From: Pseudomonadota bacterium
GTDB lineage: Bacteria; Pseudomonadota; Alphaproteobacteria; Rhizobiales; Devosiaceae
NCBI GenBank assembly: GCA_023428425.1
Contig: JAEYYP010000310.1
Coordinates: 1 to 11,323 of the forward strand
Direction of reading: 5' to 3'
Length of the DNA: 11,323 nt
Below are positions 5,114-11,323 of the stretch, piece by piece. The notes beneath the pieces were generated by a model. The model was given only the letters and a program-made list of their open reading frames with translations, had not been told where the DNA came from and did not search any database. The position numbers were made by a program, and so were the translations under genes. How positions within the stretch are numbered: the first letter of the stretch is position 1; every line of letters begins with the position of its first letter.

Positions 5114-6598
5114 ATGGGTCTGCTGCGCGGCGGTCTGTCGGTTGTGAGCGTGGTTGCCGTCATGCTGCTGGGCGGGTTCGTCGCGAACAGCCATGCAAAG
5201 GGTCCCGAATCGGTGGCGTCGCTCGCCGAAGCCCTGTCGCCGGCTGTGGTGAACATCGGCACCTCGCGCCGCGTCCCCGGCGGAGTCGGCGTACCATTTC
5301 CCGAGGTGCCGGAAGGTTCGCCGCTCGAGGACTTCTTCGACGAGCACAATCCCAACGACGGCCTCGGCGAGCAGCGGATGCAGGAGGCGCGCAGTCTCGG
5401 ATCGGGCTTCATCATCGGCGCCGATGGCACAATCGTCACCAACAACCACGTCATCGAGGGCGCCGACGCGATCGAGGTGTACCTTACCGATGGAACCCGG
5501 CTGCCGGCGACCATTGTTGGCACCGACGACAAGACCGATCTCGCGGTGCTGAAGGTCGAGGCGGGGCGGGAGCTGCCCTTCGTCGAGTTCGGCGACAGCG
5601 ACAGTGCCGTGGTGGGCGACTGGGTGATGGCGATCGGCAACCCGTTCGGTCTCGGCGGTTCGGTGACGCTGGGCATCGTTTCGGCCCGCAACCGCGACAT
5701 CCAGTCGGGCCCGTACGACCAGTTCATCCAGACCGATGCGGCGATCAACCAGGGCAATTCCGGTGGTCCGCTCTTCGACATGGACGGCAGGGTCGTGGGC
5801 ATCAATACCGCGATCATAGCGCGCGGGGGCAATTCGCTGGGCATCGGCTTCGCCGTGCCGGTGAACCTCGCCAAGCCGGTGATCGACCAACTGGCGGAGT
5901 TCGGTGAAACGCGCCGCGGCTGGCTCGGCGTCGGCATCCAGGAAGTGAGCGAGGACATCCGCGACAGCCTGGGCCTCTCGACCACTGCCGGGGCGCTGGT
6001 GATCGACGTGACCAAGGGCGGACCGTCCGAAGAGGTAATCATAACCGGCGACATCATCCTCGAGTTCGACGGCAAGCCCATCGCCCGGATGCGCGACCTG
6101 CCGCGGGTGGTCGCCGAAACAGCCGTCGGCAAGGCCGTGCCGGTCACCGTGCTGCGCGACGGCAAGCAAGTTGAGCTCGCCGTCACGTTGGGTCGCCTCG
6201 AGGTAGGCGAGAAGCTCATTGCCAGCCGTGGGCAGGAGCCGGCGCCCGTAGAACCGGAGCAGGAGGAGCAGGACGAACCGATCCCGGCGCCGGTCGGGTT
6301 GAATGACCTCGTCGGCTTCGATGTGGCGCCACTCGATGAAAGCAGGCGGGCCCAGTTCGGTATCGCACCGGAGGCCGACGGCGTCGTGGTCACCGATGTG
6401 AAGGGCGGGAGCGACGCGGACCTCAAGGGCGTCATTCCTGGGCTGGTCGTCACCGAGGTCAATCAGCGGCGGATCGCGACAACCGAAGACCTGAACCGAC
6501 TGGTCGAAGAAGCCCGGGAGGCGGGGCGACCCGCCGTGCTGTTCCGCGTGCTGGATCCGGCCGGGACGAGCCGCTTCATCGCAGTGCGGTTGGGCTAG
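5114..6598 (+). CDS. Do/DegP-type periplasmic serine endoprotease (HtrA family)
   Basis: This protease and likely chaperone degrades misfolded envelope proteins. The 494-residue protein has an N-terminal signal or anchor (hydrophobic 8-24, possible cleavage after SHA28). The trypsin-like domain spans about 30-260 and carries a complete catalytic triad: His112 in TNNHVIEG, Asp142 in KTDLAVLK and Ser216 in GNSGGPL. Two PDZ domains follow, at about 268-362 (starting RGWLGVGIQEV) and 398-492. A Pro/Glu-rich linker at 372-395 (EPEQEEQDEP) joins them. The first PDZ has GGPSEEVIITGDIIL where the family usually has G-S-P-A-x-x-A-G-[LI]-x-x-G-D-[VI]-I, which is one residue short. The second has PGLVV for PGDVI. 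It is last in the hflKC cluster, 39 nt after DUF2065. Its stop is interlocked with that of the convergent GNAT gene. Whether it is DegP, DegQ or DegS-like in role cannot be decided from sequence. Confidence 0.95.
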   Translation: MGLLRGGLSVVSVVAVMLLGGFVANSHAKGPESVASLAEALSPAVVNIGTSRRVPGGVGVPFPEVPEGSPLEDFFDEHNPNDGLGEQRMQEARSLGSGFIIGADGTIVTNNHVIEGADAIEVYLTDGTRLPATIVGTDDKTDLAVLKVEAGRELPFVEFGDSDSAVVGDWVMAIGNPFGLGGSVTLGIVSARNRDIQSGPYDQFIQTDAAINQGNSGGPLFDMDGRVVGINTAIIARGGNSLGIGFAVPVNLAKPVIDQLAEFGETRRGWLGVGIQEVSEDIRDSLGLSTTAGALVIDVTKGGPSEEVIITGDIILEFDGKPIARMRDLPRVVAETAVGKAVPVTVLRDGKQVELAVTLGRLEVGEKLIASRGQEPAPVEPEQEEQDEPIPAPVGLNDLVGFDVAPLDESRRAQFGIAPEADGVVVTDVKGGSDADLKGVIPGLVVTEVNQRRIATTEDLNRLVEEAREAGRPAVLFRVLDPAGTSRFIAVRLG

Positions 6599-7152
6599 AC
6601 GCCTAGCGCCGGGTTGGCGATGCGGTAGAGGACGTGCGGGCGGACCTTGTGTCCGCTTGGCACGTCGGGATGCTGGAAGTTGCCGCGAGGATCGTGAGTC
6701 ATGCCGATCTTTTCCATTACCCGGCGGCTGGGCCAGTTGCCCTCGTAAGTGATGGCGACGACCTCGGGCAGGCCCAGCGGCATCCACGCGTAGTCCAGGA
6801 AGGCGCGGGCGCCTTCGGGGGCGTAGCCCTGACCCCAGAACTGCCGGCCGAGCTGCCAGCCGATCTCGACAGCGGGGTTGGTGGGAATGGCGGCGCGCAA
6901 CTCGTCGCGGAACGGGGCCATGCCCAGCATGCCCATGAACGCGCCATCCTGCTTGCGCTCGACGGCGAGGAAGCTGAAACCGAAGTTTTCGAGCCGCTGC
7001 TTCGCCCGTTCGATACCGGCGTCGGCGTCGGCGTAAGTGCCAACGGCAGGGAAGAAGCGACGAACCTCAGGGTCGCCGATGATTGCGGCGTAGAGCTTCT
7101 TGTCGGCTTCGCGCCAGGGACGGAGGATCAGGCGCTCGGTTTCGAGCTTCAC
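6595..7152 (-). CDS. GNAT N-acetyltransferase, RimJ/RimL-like
   Basis: This is a 185-residue acetyltransferase of the type that modifies protein N-termini or small molecules with acetyl-CoA. It opens with LETERLILRPWREAD at 3-17, the standard start of the RimJ/RimL branch. The acetyl-CoA loop is EIGWQLGRQFWGQGYAPEG at 96-114 (GQGYA at 108-111 and following). The NWPSRRVMEKIGM segment at 139-151 is the branch's usual C-terminal motif. The substrate is not predictable; ribosomal proteins are only one possibility. The start is GTG at 7152, forming GTGA with the serB stop, with AGAGGA about 9 nt upstream inside serB. The two genes are therefore likely one transcript with coupled translation. The stop TAG sits in the CTAG at 6595-6598, shared with the Do protease stop on the other strand. 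Confidence 0.9.
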   Translation of the reverse strand: MKLETERLILRPWREADKKLYAAIIGDPEVRRFFPAVGTYADADAGIERAKQRLENFGFSFLAVERKQDGAFMGMLGMAPFRDELRAAIPTNPAVEIGWQLGRQFWGQGYAPEGARAFLDYAWMPLGLPEVVAITYEGNWPSRRVMEKIGMTHDPRGNFQHPDVPSGHKVRPHVLYRIANPALGV

Positions 7153-8027
7153 CGCACGATGTCCTCTTCCTCGAAGCCCTGGAGGTAGAGCAGGGCGGTC
7201 AGATCGGCGAAGTCGATCCGGACGTCGGCCTCGGCGGCGACATGCGGCTTGGCATGCACCGCGACGCCCAGGCCGGCGGCCCGGATCATGTCGAGGTCGT
7301 TGGCGCCGTCACCGACCGCCAGGGTCTGCTCCATCGGAATCGATCTCTCGGCAGCGAGGGTTTCGAGCCGGGTGAGCTTGGTGGTCTTGTCGACGATGGG
7401 CGGGGCGACCGTGCCCGTCAGGCGCTCTTCGCCGTCGAATTCCAGGACGTTGGCGATGGCCTCGTCGAAGCCGATGCGCTTGGCGAAATAGTCGGCGAAA
7501 TAGGTGAAGCCGCCCGAGACCAGCGAGGTGTACGCACCGAACGCTTTCATGGTGTGGATCAGGGCCCGTCCACCAGGAGCGAGGGTGATGCGCTCGCGGC
7601 GGATTTCTTCGATGACACGGCGCTCGAGGCCCCTGATCAAGCCGACGCGGGTGCGTAGCGCCTGCTCGAAATCGAGTTCGCCGTTCATGGCCCGCCGGGT
7701 GATCTCCGCCACCTGGTCCTTGATGCCCACGGCATCGGCCAGTTCGTCGATGCACTCCTGCTCGATCATGGTCGAATCCATGTCGGCGACGAGCACTTTC
7801 TTGCGGCGGTTCGCGGAGGGAACGAGCCCAGCATCCACCGGCTTGCCGGCAATCACCGAGCGGGCGGCGGCCACCGCGTCGATGGCTTTCGGATCATGGA
7901 TTTCGCAGGCGATACGCTGGTGGAGCCAGTTGATCTCGCCCCCCGTCTCATGCTGGATCGCCTCGACCAGCCTGCTGTCGAGCGCCGTATCCAGCGGGTT
8001 GGCGACGAGAACGAGTACCGACGACAT
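7149..8027 (-). CDS. serB: Phosphoserine phosphatase
   Basis: SerB hydrolyses O-phosphoserine to serine, the last step of the phosphorylated serine pathway. The 292-residue protein has an N-terminal domain of about 75 residues without a clear enzymatic motif, then a HAD-superfamily phosphatase domain. HAD motif I is ADMDSTMIEQECIDELA at 81-97, with nucleophile Asp82 and acid/base Asp84. Motif II is SLVSGGF at 168-174 (Ser171). Motif III is Lys214 in IVDKTTK. Motif IV is AVGDGANDLDM at 237-247, with Mg-binding Asp240 and Asp244. All catalytic residues are intact. The ATG at 8027 is bounded by an in-frame stop 18-20 nt upstream (8046-8048), so the start cannot lie much further out. No strong Shine-Dalgarno sequence is seen. 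It is divergent from miaA by 22 bp and coupled downstream to the GNAT gene. Confidence 0.96.
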   Translation of the reverse strand: MSSVLVLVANPLDTALDSRLVEAIQHETGGEINWLHQRIACEIHDPKAIDAVAAARSVIAGKPVDAGLVPSANRRKKVLVADMDSTMIEQECIDELADAVGIKDQVAEITRRAMNGELDFEQALRTRVGLIRGLERRVIEEIRRERITLAPGGRALIHTMKAFGAYTSLVSGGFTYFADYFAKRIGFDEAIANVLEFDGEERLTGTVAPPIVDKTTKLTRLETLAAERSIPMEQTLAVGDGANDLDMIRAAGLGVAVHAKPHVAAEADVRIDFADLTALLYLQGFEEEDIVR

Positions 8028-8049
8028 ATCTGGAAAGGCCTGCGACTAG

Positions 8050-8928
8050 ATGGCGAGTGCGCGGAAAAGTGCGGTGTTGATAGCGGGTCCGACTGCCAGC
8101 GGCAAGTCGGCGCTGGCGCTCCGCATTGCCCGGGAGCGGGACGGCATCATCGTCAATACCGATGCGCTGCAGGTCTACGACGTGCTGCGCCAGATCACGG
8201 CGAGGCCGCCGGATGTCGACCTCGCGGCGGCCCCACACCTGCTCTACGGGACCGTACCGCCAGCAGTGCGATTCTCGACCGGCGACTGGTCGCGGGCGGC
8301 GCAAGCGATCATCGCGGAGCATGGCGGCCGCACGCTGATCTTCGTGGGAGGGACAGGCCTCTACTTCGAGAGTCTCGTCAGTGGCTTCGTCGAAATCCCT
8401 CATGTTCCACCGGAAGCTGTTGCGGAAGCCGAGGCCGAGATTGCCGGGTTGGACCGGGATGGCCGGGCGCGGCTGATCGCGGCGCGGGATCCGGTCGTTG
8501 CGGCTCGGCTCAGCGCGCCGGACCCGCAGCGGGTGACCCGGGCGCTGGCGGTGCTGAACGCCACGGGGCGCTCGCTGGCGAGCTTCCAGGACGAGGCGCA
8601 GGCTGGGTTGCTCGAGGACTACGCGCTCGAGAGGTTCGTGCTCAACCCCGACCGCGATGTGCTACGGCAGCGGATCGCCCGACGCTTCGAAGCGATGTTC
8701 GCCGGAGGGGCCGTGGAGGAAGTGCGGGCCTTGCTGGCGCTCGGGCTCGACCCCGGCTTGCCGGCGATGAAGGCGATCGGCGTGCCCGAGGTCGCTGCCA
8801 TGCTGCGCGGGGACCTTACCGAGGGCGAGGCAATCGAGAGGGCCGTGATTGCGACCCGGCAGTACGCCAAGCGCCAGCGTACCTGGTTCCGGGGGCGGAT
8901 GGCGGACTGGCAGTGGGTAACAGCCTAG
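8050..8928 (+). CDS. miaA: tRNA dimethylallyltransferase MiaA
   Basis: MiaA transfers a dimethylallyl group from DMAPP to N6 of adenosine 37 in tRNAs reading codons that begin with U, which supports accurate decoding. The 292-residue protein has the P-loop GPTASGKS at 13-20 and NTDALQVYDVL at 36-46 with the conserved catalytic Asp38. RPPDVD is at 52-57 and the GGTGLYF motif at 100-106. PQRVTRALAVL is at 159-169, and the tRNA-binding signature TRQYAKRQRTWFRGR is at 269-283. Length is usual for the family. An in-frame TAG (8047-8049) directly precedes the ATG, so the start is fixed. GGAAAGG at 8032-8038 is a possible ribosome binding site with a long 11-nt spacer. The promoter must lie in the start of the serB gene. 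The stop is interlocked with that of the convergent YbaK gene. Confidence 0.97.
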   Translation: MASARKSAVLIAGPTASGKSALALRIARERDGIIVNTDALQVYDVLRQITARPPDVDLAAAPHLLYGTVPPAVRFSTGDWSRAAQAIIAEHGGRTLIFVGGTGLYFESLVSGFVEIPHVPPEAVAEAEAEIAGLDRDGRARLIAARDPVVAARLSAPDPQRVTRALAVLNATGRSLASFQDEAQAGLLEDYALERFVLNPDRDVLRQRIARRFEAMFAGGAVEEVRALLALGLDPGLPAMKAIGVPEVAAMLRGDLTEGEAIERAVIATRQYAKRQRTWFRGRMADWQWVTA

Positions 8929-9401
8929 GTGACGTCGATCTTCGTTGCGCCGGTGGTGCGTTCGAGGTCGGCGGCAGTGATCTCGAACACCGAGCGCGGA
9001 TCGCCCGCGGCGGCCCAGACGGTGTCGTAGTTGAACAGGTCCTGATCCAGGTAGGTGGTCAGCGGAGCCGGGTGGCCGAAGGGCGAGACCCCGCCGATCG
9101 AGAAGCCGGTCCACTCCTTGACGAAGTCGGCATCGGAGCGTTCGAGCACTTCACCAATCTGGCGGCCGGCTCGCTTCTCGTGCACGCGGTTGGCACCCGA
9201 GACCAGCAGCAGGTAGGGCTTGCCGGACTCCTTGCCCTTGAACATCAGCGACTTGACGATGCGGCCGACCTCGATGCCGATGGCATCCGCGGCCATCTGG
9301 GCGGTGGTCGCCAGTTGTTCGAGCACGATCACCTTGCCCGGCAACCCGTGCCTTTCCAGCGCAGCGGCAACGCGTTGTTCGGCGGCCTTCAGTTCGGTCA
9401 C
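8925..9401 (-). CDS. YbaK/ProX-family aminoacyl-tRNA deacylase
   Basis: This is a free-standing tRNA-editing domain that hydrolyses mischarged aminoacyl-tRNA, typically Cys- or Ala-tRNA(Pro). The 158-residue protein covers the whole YbaK domain. TTAQMAADAIGIEVGRIVKSL at 32-52 carries the conserved Lys50, the functional lysine of the family. VSGANRVHEKR is at 67-77. The loop GGVSPFGH at 103-110 and LFNYDTVWAAAGDPRSVFEIT at 122-142 are further family hallmarks. I cannot tell from sequence whether it is YbaK, ProXp-ala or another specificity subgroup. The start is GTG at 9401, forming GTGA with the stop of the MATE gene, so it is translated from the exporter transcript. A weak AGGG about 11 nt upstream may help. 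Its stop lies in the CTAG at 8925-8928, shared with miaA. Confidence 0.92.
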   Translation of the reverse strand: MTELKAAEQRVAAALERHGLPGKVIVLEQLATTAQMAADAIGIEVGRIVKSLMFKGKESGKPYLLLVSGANRVHEKRAGRQIGEVLERSDADFVKEWTGFSIGGVSPFGHPAPLTTYLDQDLFNYDTVWAAAGDPRSVFEITAADLERTTGATKIDVT

Positions 9402-10822
9402 GTCGCGATTCCCTTCAGCAATCCCAACCGCTCACGCAGGGCGAAGCGGGTCAGCAGCAACACCGCCACGAAGGCCAGCCCGCTGGCAAGCCCCAACCAC
9501 ACGCCGACGCCGCGCAAATCGAGCACGAAACCGAGCACGTAGGCGACCGGCAGGCCGACGAACCAGTAGCCGAAGATCGCGAGGAGGCTTGGGGTCCGGG
9601 TGTCGCTGAGGCCACGCAGGGAGTGGGCGGCCACGACCTGGGCGCCATCGGCGATCTGGAACAGCCCGGCGACGAGCAGGTAGCTCGCTGCAAGCATCAG
9701 GGCATCGGCGTTGGCCGGATCGCGGGCATCGAGGAAGATCGACACCAGCGTGTGCGGCATGGCGATGAACAGCGAGGCGGTGAGGGTCATGAACCCGACG
9801 CCCAGCACCACCGCAGTCCAGGCAGCCTTGCGCACGCCCTCGGAATCGCCGCGACCGTAGGCGAGGCCGACGCGCACCGTGGCGGCCATGCCGAGGCCCA
9901 GCGGTACCATGAACGCTGTGGCAGAGAGCTGCAGCGCCACGGCATGGGCGGCGGTCTCATTGGTGCCAAGCAGGCCCATCAGCATGGCGGCGATGGAGAA
10001 CAGCCCCACCTCGGCGGCAACGGTGACGCCGATCGGCAGGCCGATCTTCAGGATTTCGAAGAAGCGCGGCCAGTCGGGCTTGAGGAAACGGACGAGGATG
10101 TGGAAGCGCTTCAGCTTCCGCTCGGTCATCACGTAGGCGAGGAGCCCGCCGAACATCAGCAGGTTGACGAAGCCGGTGGCAATGGCAGCGCCGCGCAGTT
10201 CGAGCCGTGGGAAACCGAACTCGCCGAAGATCAGCACGTAGGCGAGCCCGGCGTTCACCACGACGCCGATCACCGTCACCACGAGAATGATGCGGGTGGC
10301 GGCGAAGGCGGAGAGGAAGGCGCGGAGCACCATCATGCCGAGCACGGGGTAGAGCATCCAGAAGCCGTAGACCATGTAGCCCTGCGCCAGCTCGACGACC
10401 TCGGGGTCCTGGCCCAGCGCGAGATAGACCGGCTTCATCGACAGGACGACTGGAACGAGCAGGGTGGCGACCGCGATGGCCATCCAGAAGCCCTGGCGGA
10501 CATAGCGGCGCACGGCCTTGATGTCACCGCGGCCTCGGGCTTGGGCCACCAGCGGGGCGACGGCGCTGACAATGCCGACGCCGCTCAGCTGGAACGGCAT
10601 GAGGAAGGCGCCCGCCAGCGTGCCGGCAGCGAGGTATTTCGGGCCTAGCCAGCCCATCAGCACCACGTCGGTCGTGAAGAGCAGGTTGGAGGCCAGTTGC
10701 GCGATGATGAGCGGCCAGGCGAGCGCGAAGCTCGCGCGGAACTCGGCGCCCCAGCTTTGGGAAGAAACGGGGGCGTCGCTGCCGGGAGCCGGCATCGCCA
10801 CGTGTTCGCTCATCTTGATCAT
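9398..10822 (-). CDS. MATE family efflux transporter, NorM-type
   Basis: This is an inner-membrane exporter of the MATE family, which extrudes cationic drugs or metabolites using a Na+ or H+ gradient. The 474-residue protein has about 12 hydrophobic helices in two halves and a polar N-terminus of about 28 residues. NorM hallmarks are visible: FTTDVVLMGWLG at 49-60 with Asp52, APLVAQARGRGD at 89-100, and GLPIGVTVAAEVGLF at 261-275 with the conserved membrane Glu271. Also present is DGAQVVAAHSLRGLSDTRTP at 392-411 with Asp392, in the position of the NorM cation-binding Asp in the second half. Substrates cannot be inferred. The ATG at 10822 is taken as start; an ATG three codons later (10813), with GGGA about 9 nt upstream, is an equally plausible start. 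It precedes and overlaps the YbaK-type gene, and is divergent from a lipoprotein gene across a 119-nt gap. Confidence 0.94.
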   Translation of the reverse strand: MIKMSEHVAMPAPGSDAPVSSQSWGAEFRASFALAWPLIIAQLASNLLFTTDVVLMGWLGPKYLAAGTLAGAFLMPFQLSGVGIVSAVAPLVAQARGRGDIKAVRRYVRQGFWMAIAVATLLVPVVLSMKPVYLALGQDPEVVELAQGYMVYGFWMLYPVLGMMVLRAFLSAFAATRIILVVTVIGVVVNAGLAYVLIFGEFGFPRLELRGAAIATGFVNLLMFGGLLAYVMTERKLKRFHILVRFLKPDWPRFFEILKIGLPIGVTVAAEVGLFSIAAMLMGLLGTNETAAHAVALQLSATAFMVPLGLGMAATVRVGLAYGRGDSEGVRKAAWTAVVLGVGFMTLTASLFIAMPHTLVSIFLDARDPANADALMLAASYLLVAGLFQIADGAQVVAAHSLRGLSDTRTPSLLAIFGYWFVGLPVAYVLGFVLDLRGVGVWLGLASGLAFVAVLLLTRFALRERLGLLKGIAT

Positions 10823-10941
10823 CCCACTCGCGGAGGGTCCGGAGGCTTACCCCAATGGCCGTGGCGCCACAAGCCAAGGAACCGATCCGGACGAGGGGCA
10901 TTCGGGTGGAAGGGGCTCGGGCAACTCAGGAAGGCATTCTC
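10823..10941. other. Divergent intergenic region, MATE gene / lipoprotein gene
   Basis: This 119-bp gap is the largest in the window and should hold promoters for both flanking genes, but I see no confident -35/-10 pair on either strand. It contains the 10-bp palindrome GTGGCGCCAC (10861-10870), which is not significant alone. It also contains a GGAGG (10841-10845) 9 nt before an ATG (10855) that opens in frame with the lipoprotein gene. Confidence 0.6.
10928..10934 (+). promoter_or_regulatory. Ribosome binding site deciding a TTG start
   Basis: AGGAAGG lies 7 nt before TTG at 10942. Starting there gives a classical lipoprotein signal peptide. The upstream ATG at 10855 would instead add 29 polar residues in front of it. 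Confidence 0.65.
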
Positions 10942-11229
10942 TTGTTCAAACGCATTCTCACGCTGGGCGCTGCCCTGTTGATGGCTACCTCCATGGCGGC
11001 CTGCACCACCACGCAGAAATCGGCGAGCGCCGGGGCAGTCGCAGGCGCGGTGATCGGCGGCGCGACGACCGGCACGTTCACCGGCGCTGCCGTTGGCGCT
11101 ACCGTCGGCGGCATCAGCGGCGCCGTGGCGGGTGAACTGCTTGGCCGCTACGACAAGGACCCCACCCAGTGCGTCTGGCAGGATCGCTACGGCGAACGCT
11201 ACCTCGCGCCCTGCTCGCCGAACGGCTGA
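10942..11229 (+). CDS. Small glycine-zipper outer-membrane lipoprotein
   Basis: This 95-residue protein starts at TTG. The signal peptide is MFKRILTLGAALLMATSMAAC, with positive Lys3/Arg4, a hydrophobic core at 5-15 and lipobox MAAC with acylated Cys21. The mature part has a short polar linker, then an Ala/Gly-rich stretch at 30-68 (GAVAGAVIGGATTGTFTG and onward). Its G-x-x-x-G spacing is typical of glycine-zipper domains that insert in or pack against membranes. The tail at 77-91 is CVWQDRYGERYLAPC, in which Cys77 and Cys91 may form a disulfide; this Tyr/Arg-rich motif recurs, as I recall, in small rhizobial lipoproteins. The alternative ATG at 10855 would give 124 residues but bury the signal peptide. 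The gene is probably monocistronic. The role is unknown; related proteins are envelope components. Confidence 0.75.
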   Translation: MFKRILTLGAALLMATSMAACTTTQKSASAGAVAGAVIGGATTGTFTGAAVGATVGGISGAVAGELLGRYDKDPTQCVWQDRYGERYLAPCSPNG

Positions 11230-11237
11230 GTGGTTCT

Positions 11238-11259
11238 GCGGGCGGCTTCGGCCTCCCGC
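11238..11259 (+). terminator. UUCG-capped hairpin after the lipoprotein gene
   Basis: GCGGGCGGC and GCCTCCCGC pair around a TTCG loop with a single mismatch, starting 9 nt after the stop codon. The C(UUCG)G tetraloop is unusually stable. No T-run follows, so it may be a Rho-assisted terminator or an mRNA 3'-end stabiliser rather than a classical intrinsic terminator. Confidence 0.4.
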
Positions 11260-11323
11260 GTCAATCGGCGGCCCCGCCGAGGAGGCCACGGTCCGGGCCG
11301 CCCCGACTGGCCACAAACAGGTC
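11260..11323. other. Right-edge non-coding stretch
   Basis: GC-rich sequence after the hairpin to the window end. I see no gene start. GGCGGCC (11267-11273) and GGCCGCC (11296-11302) could pair around a 22-nt loop, but this is weak. Confidence 0.4.

Noticed and set aside
4942..6787. Two long minus-strand open frames (506 and 568 codons) opposite the Do protease
   Set aside because: The opposite strand encodes a complete protease with an intact catalytic triad; the antisense proteins are low-complexity shadows.
7896..9542. Plus-strand open frame of 548 codons across serB, miaA and the YbaK gene
   Set aside because: It crosses three confidently assigned genes in other frames, and the Arg/Gly-rich composition is that of a high-GC shadow.
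9623..10648. Plus-strand His/Glu/Asp-rich open frame of 341 codons
   Set aside because: It is antisense to the MATE gene; its His and Asp content comes from reading hydrophobic membrane codons backwards.
10861..10870. GTGGCGCCAC palindrome as an operator for the MATE or lipoprotein gene
   Set aside because: A 10-bp palindrome is expected about ten times by chance in this window; no flanking symmetry extends it.

Overview
The window is high-GC DNA with densely packed, mostly ordinary chromosomal genes. It fits an alphaproteobacterium of the Hyphomicrobiales (Rhizobiales), possibly a Devosia-like lineage. This rests on the block thyA ... folA-hflK-hflC-DUF2065-Do protease, the divergent serB/miaA pair and the protein sequences; the genus is only a guess. 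I see no rRNA, tRNA, CRISPR array, insertion sequence, phage gene or attachment site. I did not find a new defence or mobile system. The interesting signals are small: RNA structure, junction architecture and uncharacterised partner proteins.

Layout. (1) Bases 1-2608, plus strand, one-carbon/thymidylate operon: 3' part of thyA, a secreted DUF4424 protein, a diamine-acetyltransferase-like GNAT protein, and folA. Junctions are ATGA overlaps or a 6-nt gap. ThyA makes dTMP and dihydrofolate, and FolA reduces dihydrofolate back, so the two enzymes form a cycle. (2) Bases 2605-6598, plus strand, membrane and periplasmic protein quality control: a good promoter just after folA, then hflK, hflC, a small DUF2065 membrane protein and a Do/DegP-type periplasmic protease. 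HflK and HflC form the band-7 complex around the FtsH protease. (3) Bases 6595-8027, minus strand: serB (last step of serine synthesis), coupled to a RimJ/RimL-like GNAT gene. (4) Bases 8050-8928, plus strand: miaA (tRNA A37 prenylation), divergent from serB with only 22 bp between the start codons. (5) Bases 8925-10822, minus strand: a NorM-type MATE exporter coupled to a YbaK/ProX-type aminoacyl-tRNA deacylase. (6) Bases 10942-11229, plus strand: a small glycine-zipper lipoprotein, followed by a UUCG-capped hairpin.

Architecture. Both convergent gene pairs end in the same interlocked CTAG, so both strands stop within 4 bp and no terminator fits between them. A perfect 14-bp inverted repeat with a 5-nt loop lies inside the DUF2065 coding sequence; it is the most statistically striking non-coding signal I found. 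The longest stretch without a gene is about 119 bp (10823-10941), or 94 bp at the right edge.
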